From positions 310,001 through 374,000 of the forward strand of contig NZ_CABVQK010000003.1 of NCBI RefSeq assembly GCF_902499335.1: a stretch of 64,000 bases of DNA, read 5' to 3'. Made by a program: the position numbers and the translations under genes. This document shows positions 12,886-21,600 of the stretch, piece by piece (the first letter of the stretch is position 1; every line of letters begins with the position of its first letter). This DNA comes from Burkholderia lata. GTDB taxonomy: Bacteria; Pseudomonadota; Gammaproteobacteria; Burkholderiales; Burkholderiaceae. Under the pieces are notes generated by a model that saw nothing but the letters and a program-made list of their open reading frames with translations, had not been told where the DNA came from and did not search any database.

Positions 12886-13006
12886 CCCGGTCACGCAAGA
12901 TCTTTCGACGAGGCCCACGATGGACGTGAAGCCTCGCTCACGCGGGGAAAGCAGCGCTTTCAACAAGTACGCGTGCCCTGAATCCCCCGCTCACGTGGGG
13001 ATCTTC
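12883..13006. repeat. Three degenerate CRISPR-like (I-E type) repeat units
   Basis: Three imperfect copies share the core CCCG-S-TCACG. The clearest is CCCCGCTCACGTGGGGAT at 12985-13002, with a stem like those of type I-E repeats. A second, GCCTCGCTCACGCGGGGA (12931-12948), has the same layout. A third, CCCGGTCACGCAAGATCTTT (12886-12905), is weaker. The shared TCACG blocks begin at 12891, 12938 and 12991, giving pitches of 47 and 53 nt. A real I-E array has a regular pitch of about 60-61 nt. No cas gene is in the window. It may be a decayed array or chance hairpins. Confidence 0.25.
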
Positions 13007-13019
13007 TCGCTGCCCCCGA

Positions 13020-14021
13020 TCACGTCGCCGCCACCAGCGCGTTGAACGACGTATCCCAGAGCGGCGCAACGTTGGCCGGCCCGTCCAGCACACCGATCCG
13101 CGCGAACACGTCCGCAACCTGCTGATGCTGCGCCACCACGTCGGGCGTCACCGGCAGCAGCGCGTAGTCTTCGCTGCGCTGGTCGAACATCGCGACGAGA
13201 TCGGCAACCGGCACACGCGTTTCGCGGTTCTGCACCAGCGCATAGTCGCTGAAATGTCCATTCGCCCATGCATACGCGCGTCGAAACCGCAGCAGCAGAT
13301 CGCCCGTCGCCGCACGACGGTGCGCATCGTCGAGCGTGCGCGGGTTCGCATAGACCGGAAAATTGCCCGACAGATAACCCTTCCCCGTCTTCAGCACGCG
13401 TGCACCGTAGCGATTACGCGCCAGCTGGCCGTTATAGCCGTAGATTGCCCATGCGTCGATGTCGCCGCGGTCGTACGCGGACAGGCCATCGGTCGGCGAC
13501 AGGTTGATCGGCTGGATGTCGTCGAAACCCAGGCCAGCCTCCGTGAGCTGGCGATACAGGAAGTAGTGCGACGTCGTCGCACGCACGTACCCGACCCGCT
13601 TGCCCTTCAGGTCCGCAATGCTGCGGATCGACGTATCCTTGCGCGCGAGCGTCACCTGGTTGTTCAGGTCTTCGCGCACGCGCGTGATGAGCCGCACGTT
13701 GGCCTTCTGGCGCGCGGCGAACACGGCCGGAATTTCGCTGCCCGAACCGATGTCCAGCGCATCCGCATTGAGTGCCTCGATGTGCAGCACGCCGTTGTTC
13801 AGCTCGCGCCAGTCGATCCGGTATGGCGTGTCCGCAAGCCCGGCCGCCTGCAACAGCGCGCGCCAGCCGCCCTTGTAGGTCGCGACGCGCAACGTGGTGC
13901 CGGCGAGATCGGCGTTGACGGCGGCGGGCGCCGCGAATGCGGCCTTCGCGGCCCATGGCGCCGCCACGGCCGCGGCGCCGGCAACCAGCAAACGGCGGCG
14001 TGCCGCCGAAATTGACGACAT
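13020..14021 (-). CDS. ABC transporter substrate-binding protein, aliphatic sulfonate type
   Basis: A 333-residue exported protein with a twin-arginine-like leader (ARRRLLVAGAAAVAAPWAAKA, cleavage near residue 30). The mature protein follows the SsuA/NMT1 pattern: TLRVATYKGG, DIGSGSEIPAVFAAR, then LKGKRVGYVRATTSHYFL and DGLSAYDRGDIDAWAIYGYN. AGGAG lies just before the ATG at 14021. It would bind sulfonates or related sulfur compounds in the periplasm. There is no permease or ATPase gene next to it, so it probably shares the SsuBC-like transporter at 20.7-22.5 kb. It is followed upstream by a DUF3088 gene on the same strand, 46 bp away. Confidence 0.85.
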   Translation of the reverse strand: MSSISAARRRLLVAGAAAVAAPWAAKAAFAAPAAVNADLAGTTLRVATYKGGWRALLQAAGLADTPYRIDWRELNNGVLHIEALNADALDIGSGSEIPAVFAARQKANVRLITRVREDLNNQVTLARKDTSIRSIADLKGKRVGYVRATTSHYFLYRQLTEAGLGFDDIQPINLSPTDGLSAYDRGDIDAWAIYGYNGQLARNRYGARVLKTGKGYLSGNFPVYANPRTLDDAHRRAATGDLLLRFRRAYAWANGHFSDYALVQNRETRVPVADLVAMFDQRSEDYALLPVTPDVVAQHQQVADVFARIGVLDGPANVAPLWDTSFNALVAAT

Positions 14022-14067
14022 CGGTTGCTCCTGTCGGTCGATCAAATGGAAAGGGAAAACCGCCGCG

Positions 14068-14412
14068 TCAATGCAGCACCGGAAATCCGTGGCGCTCGGC
14101 CAGCAGTTCGAGGATGCGGCGCGCGTCGGTGACGAAACGCACGCCGCCGAGCGTCTGCGCGTCGTCCGGCGCCGGCTGGTCGCGGCCGAGCACGAGGACC
14201 GGCAGCCCCTGGTGTGCATCATCGAGCGCGTCGATCACCGCGTGCCGCGGCCGCTCGAAACCGACGCGTTTCACGTCGATTCGACCCGCACGATCGGGCG
14301 CGCTCGCCAGCAGCCCCTCGATCGACAGTCCATGCGGACAGACGAAGCGCTGGCCCGGATGCTTCGGATCGGCAAAGCCCGGTTCCAGCAGAAACAGCAC
14401 ATCGCGACTCAT
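14068..14412 (-). CDS. DUF3088 family protein
   Basis: A 114-residue soluble protein matching the DUF3088 family as I know it. It begins with SRDVLFLLEPGFADPKHPGQ and contains FVCPHGLSIEGLL, DVKRVGFERPR, LPVLVLG and a C-terminal LAERHGFPVLH. The segment FVCPHGLSIEG resembles a thioredoxin-like loop with a single Cys, which suggests a thioredoxin or glutathione-transferase-like fold. Function is unknown. Its position immediately upstream of a sulfonate-binding protein, in the same direction and probably the same transcript, ties it to organosulfur metabolism. Confidence 0.75.
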   Translation of the reverse strand: MSRDVLFLLEPGFADPKHPGQRFVCPHGLSIEGLLASAPDRAGRIDVKRVGFERPRHAVIDALDDAHQGLPVLVLGRDQPAPDDAQTLGGVRFVTDARRILELLAERHGFPVLH

Positions 14413-14898
14413 GTCAAACGGCTCCCGCGTTCGTTGTTCAGCCGGGATGAACGCGCGCTTGCGCGCCCTGTTGCTCCCGGAGGATGCCGGCCCGAGGCCG
14501 GATGCCCGACTCTACCGTCACGCGTCGCACGGCCCTACCAACGTTTTGCGGAATCGATATGCGGGCGCACGTAGCGCATCGGCCGCCCGCCGCACAGCGG
14601 GCGTTGCGTAAAAACATCGCGTGCCTGGCCGCATGTGTTGCGCACATCGAACGATTTCATCGATCGATATGACGGCCCGCGCGCGTTTCCGGTCCTCGAC
14701 GTTCGCGGTTCGCACGATGTGTTCGCCGCAGCATAGGTACCGGACGCGATCGTGACGCACATGCCGGGCTTGCGGCAACGCACATTGCAAATCGGCCGCG
14801 CCGCGATTTGCAAACCACGGATCGACCGTTCGCCGGCACGACCGTCGTCAATAGCATCGTGATCCTCGCAGATGTACCCATAAAAACAGAGGATAGTC
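14413..14898. other. Intergenic region upstream of a porin
   Basis: About 490 bp separating the leftward DUF3088 gene from the rightward porin. I see no conserved frame or long hairpin. The last 30 bases give a good ribosome binding site (GAGGATAG before the porin ATG). Promoters for both directions should lie here, possibly with sulfur-responsive LysR (CysB/SsuR) sites, which are too degenerate to call by eye. Confidence 0.4.
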
Positions 14899-16083
14899 AT
14901 GATCAAAAAATCGGTAGTCCTGGGTTTGGTTTCGATCGGTTCGGTCAGCGCGCATGCGCAGAGTTCGGTCACGTTGTACGGCGTCGTCGATGCCGGTTTC
15001 GCCTATACGAACAATCAGGGGGGCGCGAGCAACATCCAGCAGACGAGCGGCAAGCTGAGCGGCAGCCGCTGGGGCCTGAAAGGCGTGGAAGATCTCGGCG
15101 GCGGCCTGCAGGCGGTCTTCACGCTCGAAAGCGGGTTCCGGCCGAGCGATGGCGGGCTCGGCCAGGGCGGCCGCCTGTTCGGCCGCTCCGCGTACGTGGG
15201 CCTCGCCAGCAAGGGACTCGGCACGCTGACCTTCGGCCGCCAGTACGAACCGATCACCGACCTCGTCGCACAGTACTCGGGGTCCGGCTTCTGGTCGCCG
15301 GCCACGCACGTGGGCGACAACGACAACATGAACCAGAGCTTCCGGCTGAACAACGCTGTGAAGTTCCGCAGCGACACGATCGCGGGCTTCACGGCCGACC
15401 TGCTCTACGCATTCAGCAACCAGGCCAACGGCGGCGCGGGCACGGGTTTCTCGAACAACAACGCATGGGGCGCGTCGGCGAACTACGTGAACGGACCGTT
15501 GTCGGTGGGCGCCGGCTATGTGCGGTTCAATCATCCGAATGCGACGTCGAATACGAGCGGCGCGGTGGGCGGCGCGACCTCGACCACCGGCAACGACTAC
15601 AGCGGTGCGTTCTTCTACGGGCTGAACGGCGGCGTGCTCAAGCAGCAGATCGGCGCGGTGGGCGCGAACTACGCACTCGGCCGTGCGACGCTCGGCTTCG
15701 CGTGGAGCCACACGCAGCTCGACTACCTCGACGGCTCGTCGCGCAAGTTCAACAACTACGACGTGAACGCTCGTTACCAGATCACGCCGGCGGCCACGCT
15801 GATCGGTGTCTACACGTTCACCGACGGGCGCGCGAGCGGCCTGCCGGGCACCAGCGGCCAGACGCTGAAGCCGCGCTGGCACCAGTTCACGCTCGGGTTC
15901 GACTACGCGCTGTCGAAACGCACCGATATCTACCTGTCCGGCATCTACCAGCTCGCAGCCGGCGACGCGAGCACGGCAACGTCGGGCGGCTATCGCAAGA
16001 TCGCAGCGATCTCGAACATCGGCAGCGCGTCGTCGACGAACCGCCAGGTCGCGTTCGTCACCGGGCTACGCGTGAAGTTCTGA
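14899..16083 (+). CDS. General porin (Porin_4/OmpC-like)
   Basis: A 394-residue outer-membrane porin. The signal peptide MIKKSVVLGLVSIGSVSAHA is cut before QSSVTLYGVVDAG, the standard N-terminus of betaproteobacterial porins. Then come GSRWGLKGVEDLGGG and FGRSAYVGLAS, alternating beta strands throughout, and a terminal Phe (GLRVKF) needed for assembly by BAM. It is preceded by a strong Shine-Dalgarno. It lies at the head of the rightward sulfite dehydrogenase-SfnG group and opposite the sulfonate binding protein. It could therefore be the entry pore for small sulfonates or sulfones, although this is inferred from position only. Confidence 0.93.
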   Translation: MIKKSVVLGLVSIGSVSAHAQSSVTLYGVVDAGFAYTNNQGGASNIQQTSGKLSGSRWGLKGVEDLGGGLQAVFTLESGFRPSDGGLGQGGRLFGRSAYVGLASKGLGTLTFGRQYEPITDLVAQYSGSGFWSPATHVGDNDNMNQSFRLNNAVKFRSDTIAGFTADLLYAFSNQANGGAGTGFSNNNAWGASANYVNGPLSVGAGYVRFNHPNATSNTSGAVGGATSTTGNDYSGAFFYGLNGGVLKQQIGAVGANYALGRATLGFAWSHTQLDYLDGSSRKFNNYDVNARYQITPAATLIGVYTFTDGRASGLPGTSGQTLKPRWHQFTLGFDYALSKRTDIYLSGIYQLAAGDASTATSGGYRKIAAISNIGSASSTNRQVAFVTGLRVKF

Positions 16084-16215
16084 CGGCACGCGCATCGGGC
16101 GCGGCCCAGCACGGCGCGATAAGCAAAGCGGGAATCGTTGTTTGCCGCGCCGTGCCCGGTTGCCGAGAATGTGCGTTTCCCCGCGCGCTGCCCGGCGCGC
16201 GATTCGCGTTCGACC

Positions 16216-17490
16216 ATGACCGACTCCCGTTTCCCGCCCCGTCCACCGCGCAGCGGCCGGCGCGCCGCACTGCGCCAGCTCGCCGGCGGATGGGCGGCAG
16301 CGATGCTGCCTGCCGGCGGCGCGCTGGCGAGCCAGCCGCTCACCCCGCTCTCTCCGCTCGACGTGCCTCAATGGACACGCGAACCAGGCTCACCGCTACT
16401 GTCGCCACCCTACGGCACGCCGGGGCCGCACGAACGCGACGTGATCCGCCGCAGCGCCCGTACGCCGGCATTGCCCGGCTCCGGCTCATCGATGACGCCG
16501 CTCGCCGACCTGTTCGGCGACATCACGCCGAACGGCCTCGTCTATGAGCGTCATCACGCGGGCGTGCCCGAGATCGATGCGCAGCGTCATCGCGTCGTCG
16601 TGCACGGCCTCGTGCGCGAGCCGCGCGTGTTCACGATCGACGACCTGCTGCGCTTTCCGTCCGAATCGCGGATCCACTTCCTCGAATGCTCGGGCAACAC
16701 CGGCAGCGAATGGAACGGCCCGAGCGGCCAGCCCGTCCAGTTCACGCACGGGCTGCTGTCGTGCTGCGAATGGACGGGCGTCCGGCTGTCGACGCTGCTC
16801 GACGAAACCGGCGTCGATCCGGATGCGCGCTGGCTGCTCGCCGAAGGCGCCGACGGCGCGGCGATGACGCGCAGCCTGCCGCTCGACCGGATCCTGGAGC
16901 GCGCGCTCGTCGTCTATGCGCAGAACGGCGAACGGCTGCGCCCCGAGAACGGCTATCCGGTGCGACTGATCGTGCCGGGTTTCGAAGGCAACACGAACAT
17001 CAAGTGGCTGCGGCGGCTGAAGCTGGTGCACGCGCCGGAGATGACGCGCGAGGAAACGTCGAAATACACGAACCTGCTGCCTGGCGGCTGCGCACGCCAG
17101 TTCGTGTTCGAGATGGATGCGAAGTCGGTCATCACGCGGCCGTCGGCCGGCCATCGGCTCGTCGCGCACGGCTATCACCCGATCAGCGGCTACGCGTGGT
17201 CGGGACGCGGCCGGATTCGCGCGGTCGACGTCTCGACCGACGGCGGCCGCACGTGGCGGCCCGCGCGACTCGCGGGCGACGTGCGTGATCGCGCGCTGAC
17301 GCGCTTCGAAGCCGACTGGATCTGGAACGGCGAGCCGGCCGACCTGCAAAGCCGCGCCACCGACGACACCGGCTATGTGCAGCCAACCCGCGAGGCGCTC
17401 GTCGCCGTGCGCGGCGTCAACTCGCAGTACCACTACAACGGCATCCAGAACTGGCGCGTCGGGGCGAACGGCGAGGTGCGCAATGCGTAA
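16216..17490 (+). CDS. Sulfite dehydrogenase, molybdopterin subunit (SoxC/SorA-like)
   Basis: A 424-residue member of the sulfite oxidase family. The leader has an RR-containing segment followed by a hydrophobic stretch (SGRRAALRQLAGGWAAAMLP), consistent with Tat export of a cofactor-loaded enzyme. The molybdenum-binding Cys is residue 158 in FLECSGNTGSEW. The dimerisation domain (Mo-co_dimer) starts near residue 300 (GHRLVAHGYHPISGYAWSG) and includes VDVSTDGGRTW. It oxidises sulfite to sulfate in the periplasm. It overlaps the following cytochrome c gene, its likely electron acceptor. The first ATG with a plausible family position is 16216. Placement with desulfonation genes suggests removal of the toxic sulfite they release. 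Confidence 0.9.
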   Translation: MTDSRFPPRPPRSGRRAALRQLAGGWAAAMLPAGGALASQPLTPLSPLDVPQWTREPGSPLLSPPYGTPGPHERDVIRRSARTPALPGSGSSMTPLADLFGDITPNGLVYERHHAGVPEIDAQRHRVVVHGLVREPRVFTIDDLLRFPSESRIHFLECSGNTGSEWNGPSGQPVQFTHGLLSCCEWTGVRLSTLLDETGVDPDARWLLAEGADGAAMTRSLPLDRILERALVVYAQNGERLRPENGYPVRLIVPGFEGNTNIKWLRRLKLVHAPEMTREETSKYTNLLPGGCARQFVFEMDAKSVITRPSAGHRLVAHGYHPISGYAWSGRGRIRAVDVSTDGGRTWRPARLAGDVRDRALTRFEADWIWNGEPADLQSRATDDTGYVQPTREALVAVRGVNSQYHYNGIQNWRVGANGEVRNA

Positions 17491-18007
17491 ACTGCTTGCC
17501 TGCCTGCTCGCCGCATCCGTGCTCGTCCCGAGCGCGTTCGGCGCGGGCTACGGTCTCGGCCAGCCGGTCGACCGTGCCGCGCTCGCTGCGTGGGACATCG
17601 ACGTCGCGCCCGACGGCAGCGGCCTGCCGTCCGGCGCGGGCACGGTCGCGCGCGGCGCTCACGTGTTCGCGGACAAATGCGCGATGTGCCACGGCGCCGG
17701 CGGCGAAGGCGGCGTCGGCGATCCGCTCGTCGGCGGCATCGGCTCGCTCGCGAGCGCCAAGCCGAAAAAGACGGTCGGCAGCTACTGGCCGTACGCGACG
17801 ACGCTGTTCGACTACATCCGCCGCGCGATGCCGTACAACGCACCGCAATCGCTGAGCACGGACGAAGTCTATGCGGTCACCGCGTATGTCCTCCATCTGA
17901 ACGGCATCGTGCCCGGCGATGCACGGCTCGACTCGAGCACGCTGCCACGCGTGCGGATGCCGAACCGCGAAGGTTTCGTGCCCGATCCGAGGCCCGGCAC
18001 GCTATGA
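17483..18007 (+). CDS. Cytochrome c subunit of the sulfite dehydrogenase (SoxD/SorB-like)
   Basis: A 174-residue monohaem cytochrome c with a signal peptide (MRKLLACLLAASVLVPSAFG). The haem site C-A-M-C-H is at residues 66-70 (DKCAMCHGAGGEGGVGDPL). Other features are a WPYATTLFDYIRRAMPYNAP segment holding the likely Met ligand and the usual LSTDEVYAVTAYVLHLNGI helix. The start ATG overlaps the last codons of the molybdenum subunit. It would pass electrons from sulfite oxidation to the respiratory chain. The SoxD proteins of the classical Sox system are larger and dihaem, so this pair is closer to stand-alone sulfite dehydrogenases. Confidence 0.9.
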   Translation: MRKLLACLLAASVLVPSAFGAGYGLGQPVDRAALAAWDIDVAPDGSGLPSGAGTVARGAHVFADKCAMCHGAGGEGGVGDPLVGGIGSLASAKPKKTVGSYWPYATTLFDYIRRAMPYNAPQSLSTDEVYAVTAYVLHLNGIVPGDARLDSSTLPRVRMPNREGFVPDPRPGTL

Positions 18008-18083
18008 CACTGCTCGATCCACTCGCCGCCGCACGTGCACGCCGTTGTCGCCCGGTACGTGCCCAACCCGCAAGGAAGCCATC

Positions 18084-19271
18084 ATGAGCGACACCTCCCT
18101 CGCCGCTCCGGTCGCGCCGTCGCCGTTCGTCGACGTTCGCTCGCCGGCGGATTTCCCCGACAGCCCGGTGTCGCGCGCCCTCGCGCAGCCGCTGATGCTC
18201 GGGCTGTTCCTGCCGATCCAGGCCGGCGGCTGGAGTGCGTCGACGCTGCCGCGCACGACCGACTGGACCTTCGACTACAACGCCGACCTGGTCGCGCGCG
18301 CGGAGGCGCTCGGCTTCGATCTCGTGTTCGCGCTGTCGCAGTGGCTGCCGAAAGGCGGTTACGGCGGCGTGTTCGACGGCCACGCGCTCGACTCGTTCAT
18401 GACGCTGGCCGCGTTGACCGCGCGTACCGAACGGATCATCCTCGTCGCGACGAGCCACGTGCTCTACGGGCCATGGCATCCGCTGCATTTCGCGAAGTTC
18501 ACCGCGACGCTCGATCACATCTCGCGCGGACGCTGGGGCATCAATGTCGTGACCGGCCACCGCGCGATCGAGCACGAGATGTTCGGCTGGAACCGGATCG
18601 AACACGACCGGCGCTACGAAATGGCCGCCGAGTTCCTCGATGCGGTCCAGCAGTTGTGGGTGCAACCGGACAATTTCAGCTACACGCCGGCGCTGTCGAG
18701 CTGGCGGCTGGGCGGCGCATTCGTGACGCCGAAGCCGCGCTACGGCCGCCCGCTGCTGATCAACGCGACGGGCTCCGATGCGGGCATCGACTTCGCGGCA
18801 CGCTATTCGGACATCGTTTTCGTCACGAGCCCGGCCGGCCCCGACGCCGAACGCGCGATCGATGCACTGCCCGCGCATACCGCGCGTGTGAAGGCGGCTG
18901 CCGCGGCGCGCGGCCGGGCGATTCGCACGCTGCTCAACCCGCTCGTGATCTGCCGCGAAACGGCGGCCGAAGCGCGTGCGTACCGCGACGCCATCGTCGC
19001 CCATGCGGATGAAGGCAGCTTTCATCGCTTCGACAGCGATGCGCATGCGTGGCGCGGCGGCTTCGACCAGCGCTCGCAGGCGGCCGCGCGCGCGATAGGC
19101 GGCAATATCTCGATCACGGGCTCGCCCGAAGAAGTCGCCGATACGATCGTGCGGTTGCACCGCGCGGGCATCGACGGCATCCAGCTGAGCTTCTACGACT
19201 TCAAGCCCGATCTCGACTTCTTCGGCGAGCGTGTGCTGCCGCTGCTGCGCGACGCCGGCTTGCGGCGCTGA
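18084..19271 (+). CDS. sfnG: FMNH2-dependent monooxygenase, SfnG/SsuD type
   Basis: A 395-residue luciferase-like (TIM-barrel) flavin monooxygenase. Segments of the family: LMLGLFLPIQAGGW, YNADLVARAEALGFDLVFALSQW, TSHVLYGPWHPLHFAKF, DHISRGRWGINVVTGH, and NATGSDAGIDFAARYSDIVF. The N-terminus and PIQAGGWSAS resemble dimethylsulfone monooxygenase SfnG more than alkanesulfonate monooxygenase SsuD, but the two subfamilies are close. A good Shine-Dalgarno (AAGGAAG) precedes the ATG at 18084. It would release methanesulfinate or sulfite from a C1/C2 sulfone or sulfonate using FMNH2 from a reductase encoded elsewhere. It follows the sulfite dehydrogenase genes in the same direction. Confidence 0.85.
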   Translation: MSDTSLAAPVAPSPFVDVRSPADFPDSPVSRALAQPLMLGLFLPIQAGGWSASTLPRTTDWTFDYNADLVARAEALGFDLVFALSQWLPKGGYGGVFDGHALDSFMTLAALTARTERIILVATSHVLYGPWHPLHFAKFTATLDHISRGRWGINVVTGHRAIEHEMFGWNRIEHDRRYEMAAEFLDAVQQLWVQPDNFSYTPALSSWRLGGAFVTPKPRYGRPLLINATGSDAGIDFAARYSDIVFVTSPAGPDAERAIDALPAHTARVKAAAAARGRAIRTLLNPLVICRETAAEARAYRDAIVAHADEGSFHRFDSDAHAWRGGFDQRSQAAARAIGGNISITGSPEEVADTIVRLHRAGIDGIQLSFYDFKPDLDFFGERVLPLLRDAGLRR

Positions 19272-19327
19272 CGTCAGGCAGCGGATGCGGCGTGTGCTGC
19301 ATCACGCGCCGTTTCGCCACGTCCGGG

Positions 19328-20545
19328 TCAGAACACGCGGCCTTCGGTCAGGTGCGTCGTCACGCCGTTCAGTTCGTAGTCGCCGATCACGCGCGCCTTG
19401 TGTAGCAACGGGTTGTGGCTGAAGAGCGTGCGCAGGTTGCGCCAGTGCCGGTCGAGGTTGTGTTCGCGCGCCGTCGCCGACGCGCCGCCGACTTCGAACA
19501 GCCGCTCCGCCGCATGCAGCGCCAGCTTGCTGACGATGAGCTGCGTGCGTGCGGTTGCGAGCGCGCTGTCGAGCACCAGTGCATGCGCATCGGCATCGCC
19601 GGCTTCGATCGCGTCGGCGGAACGGTCGAGCGCCCGCGCGTTTTCGCGGACGAGCGCATCGATTGCATGACTGTGCGCGGACAGCTCGCCGACGATCTGC
19701 TGGATGAAATGATCGTCGCGCGCGGTCGGCGCCGGACTGTGCAGCACCGGGCGGCCGTGCGCGAGCACGTAGTGGCGCGCATCGGCAACCACGTTGCGCA
19801 CGATGCCCGCGCCCGTCGCGACGAGATGCAGCTGCCGCAGCGCGCCGCAATGGCGGCCGACGAGCGTCGAGCCGTCGCGCGCCGCTACTTCATCCGCGAA
19901 CACCTGCACGTCGTCGAGCAGCAGGCTGCCGCTCGCGGTCATGCGCTGGCCCATGCCGTCCCAGTCGTCGAGCACCTGCACGCCGTCGCGCGCGACGGGA
20001 ATGATCACGGCGACTGCGTCACCCTCCTCGTTCTCCACGTTGATGCGCGCGAAATCGGCAAACGCGGTGCCGGTCGAATAATATTTGCGGCCCGTCACGC
20101 GATAGTGGTCGCCGTCCCGGCGCAGCACGGTGGTGTTCTCGCCGGGCCGCGACGTGCCACGCTCGGTCGACGCGCCGCCGAAGATCGCGCCGGCCAGCGC
20201 GCGCTCGAGCTGCACGTCGTTGAACGGCGTGCGCGGCGACAGCCGCAGCGTTTCGATCTGGTCGTAGTGGATCCGCAGCGCGTGCGCGAGATTCGAATCG
20301 GCGGCGGCCAGCGTCACGATCGTGTCGAACAGGTCGACCAGCGTGCCGCCGAGGCCGCCACGTTCTACCGGAATCCGCAGCACGCCCAGCGCCGAGCGAC
20401 GGAAGACTGCGAAGCCCTCGAACGGCAGTTCGCGACGCGCTTCGCGTTGCGCAGCATCCTGCCCGATCGCGTTCGCGAGATCGGGCAGCGCGGCAAGCGC
20501 GTCGCGCAACGCGTCGCGCGGATCGACGGCATCACGGGCAGTCAT
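19328..20545 (-). CDS. Acyl-CoA dehydrogenase-like flavoprotein, SfnB/DszC type
   Basis: A 405-residue protein with the acyl-CoA dehydrogenase fold. It has an N-terminal helical domain (VPVERGG-like segment LRIPVERGGLGG), a middle beta domain (TGRKYYSTGTAFADFARINV, GMGQRMTASGS), and a C-terminal helical bundle ending ELNGVTTHLTEGRVF. This set is typical of the SfnB/DszC subgroup, whose members act as flavin monooxygenases on sulfur compounds rather than as dehydrogenases. It is transcribed towards sfnG (convergent, 56-bp gap). The ATG at 20545 (MTARDAV) fits the family length. Substrate unknown. Confidence 0.82.
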   Translation of the reverse strand: MTARDAVDPRDALRDALAALPDLANAIGQDAAQREARRELPFEGFAVFRRSALGVLRIPVERGGLGGTLVDLFDTIVTLAAADSNLAHALRIHYDQIETLRLSPRTPFNDVQLERALAGAIFGGASTERGTSRPGENTTVLRRDGDHYRVTGRKYYSTGTAFADFARINVENEEGDAVAVIIPVARDGVQVLDDWDGMGQRMTASGSLLLDDVQVFADEVAARDGSTLVGRHCGALRQLHLVATGAGIVRNVVADARHYVLAHGRPVLHSPAPTARDDHFIQQIVGELSAHSHAIDALVRENARALDRSADAIEAGDADAHALVLDSALATARTQLIVSKLALHAAERLFEVGGASATAREHNLDRHWRNLRTLFSHNPLLHKARVIGDYELNGVTTHLTEGRVF

Positions 20546-20712
20546 TCGGCAGGTCCTTGTTCGAGAAGATCGGGCGCTGCGTCTCGCGATCGCGGCATTC
20601 GCGAACCGCCGCATGCGCAGCATCGCAAAGTATAGGGACGCACTTGGCGCGCGCGAAAAGCCGATTTCAGCTTACGTTATGCATGCGCCGGGAATCGCCG
20701 CGTGCGGTTACA

Positions 20713-21600
20713 TCAGTGCTGGATGCCCCAGCGCCGCACGGTCACGCGTTCGAGCGTGTCGAACACGAGGTTCTCGACGAGCAGGCCGATCACGATGACG
20801 GCCGCGAGGCCCGCGAACACGCGATCCGTATACAGCTCGTTGCGGTTCTGGAAGATGTACCAGCCGAGCCCGCCCTGGCCCGCGCTCGCGCCGAATACCA
20901 GCTCGGCCGCGATCAGCGTGCGCCATGCAAATGCCCAGCCGACGCGCAGGCCCGACAGGATCGACGGCAGCGCGGCCGGCACGAGAATCAGCGCGATCTG
21001 GCGCAGGCCCGTGAGGCCGTAGTTGCGCCCCGCCATCTTCAGCGTGGCCGGCACGCCGGCGAAGCCCGTATACATGCTGAGCGCGAGCGGCCACAGCACC
21101 GCATGCACGAGCACGAACAGCAAGCTGCCGGTGCCGAGCCCGAACCACAGCAGCGCGATCGGCAGCAACGCGATCGACGGCAGCGGATTGAACATCGACG
21201 TCAGCATCGCCAGCAGGTCGCGGCCGATGCGCGTCGATACCGCGAGCGATGTCAGCGCAAATGCGAAGAACACGCCCAGCGCGTAGCCGCGCAGCAACAC
21301 CGACAGCGAGATGCCCGTCTTCACCAGCAGTTCGCCCGACTCGATGCCCTGCACGAACGCGGCCAGCGTCGCGCCGAAGGTCGGCACGAGCAGATCGTTC
21401 GCGACGATGCGTGCGACGATCTCCCATGCGGCAATCAGCACAAGCGCGATGACGCTGCGCCGAAACCATCCCGCGCCGACGACGCGACGCCACAGCGGGT
21501 CCGGCACCGCACGTTCGGCGTCGGGCAGCGTGTCGAGCGTGCGTTCGTATTCGGCGCGCACGGGCGGTAGCGGCGGCAATGCCGGATCGATCGTGCTCAT
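20713..21600 (-). CDS. ABC transporter permease, SsuC/TauC type
   Basis: A 295-residue inner-membrane permease. A hydrophilic N-terminal 45 residues precedes six membrane helices (from about 50 onward). The EAA-type cytoplasmic loop reads GVPATLKMAGRNYGLTGLRQI and precedes VPAALPSILSGLRVGWAFAWR, as in sulfonate and taurine permeases. It is the middle gene of a binding protein-ATPase-permease set running leftwards. Its ATG overlaps the ATPase stop (4-bp overlap). It would form the channel of a sulfonate importer serving the SfnG- and TauD-like enzymes encoded on either side. Confidence 0.92.
   Translation of the reverse strand: MSTIDPALPPLPPVRAEYERTLDTLPDAERAVPDPLWRRVVGAGWFRRSVIALVLIAAWEIVARIVANDLLVPTFGATLAAFVQGIESGELLVKTGISLSVLLRGYALGVFFAFALTSLAVSTRIGRDLLAMLTSMFNPLPSIALLPIALLWFGLGTGSLLFVLVHAVLWPLALSMYTGFAGVPATLKMAGRNYGLTGLRQIALILVPAALPSILSGLRVGWAFAWRTLIAAELVFGASAGQGGLGWYIFQNRNELYTDRVFAGLAAVIVIGLLVENLVFDTLERVTVRRWGIQH

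Noticed and set aside
12883..13006. A functional CRISPR array
   Set aside because: The three units are degenerate, the pitch is irregular (47 and 53 nt) and no cas genes are in the window. Kept only as a low-confidence relic.
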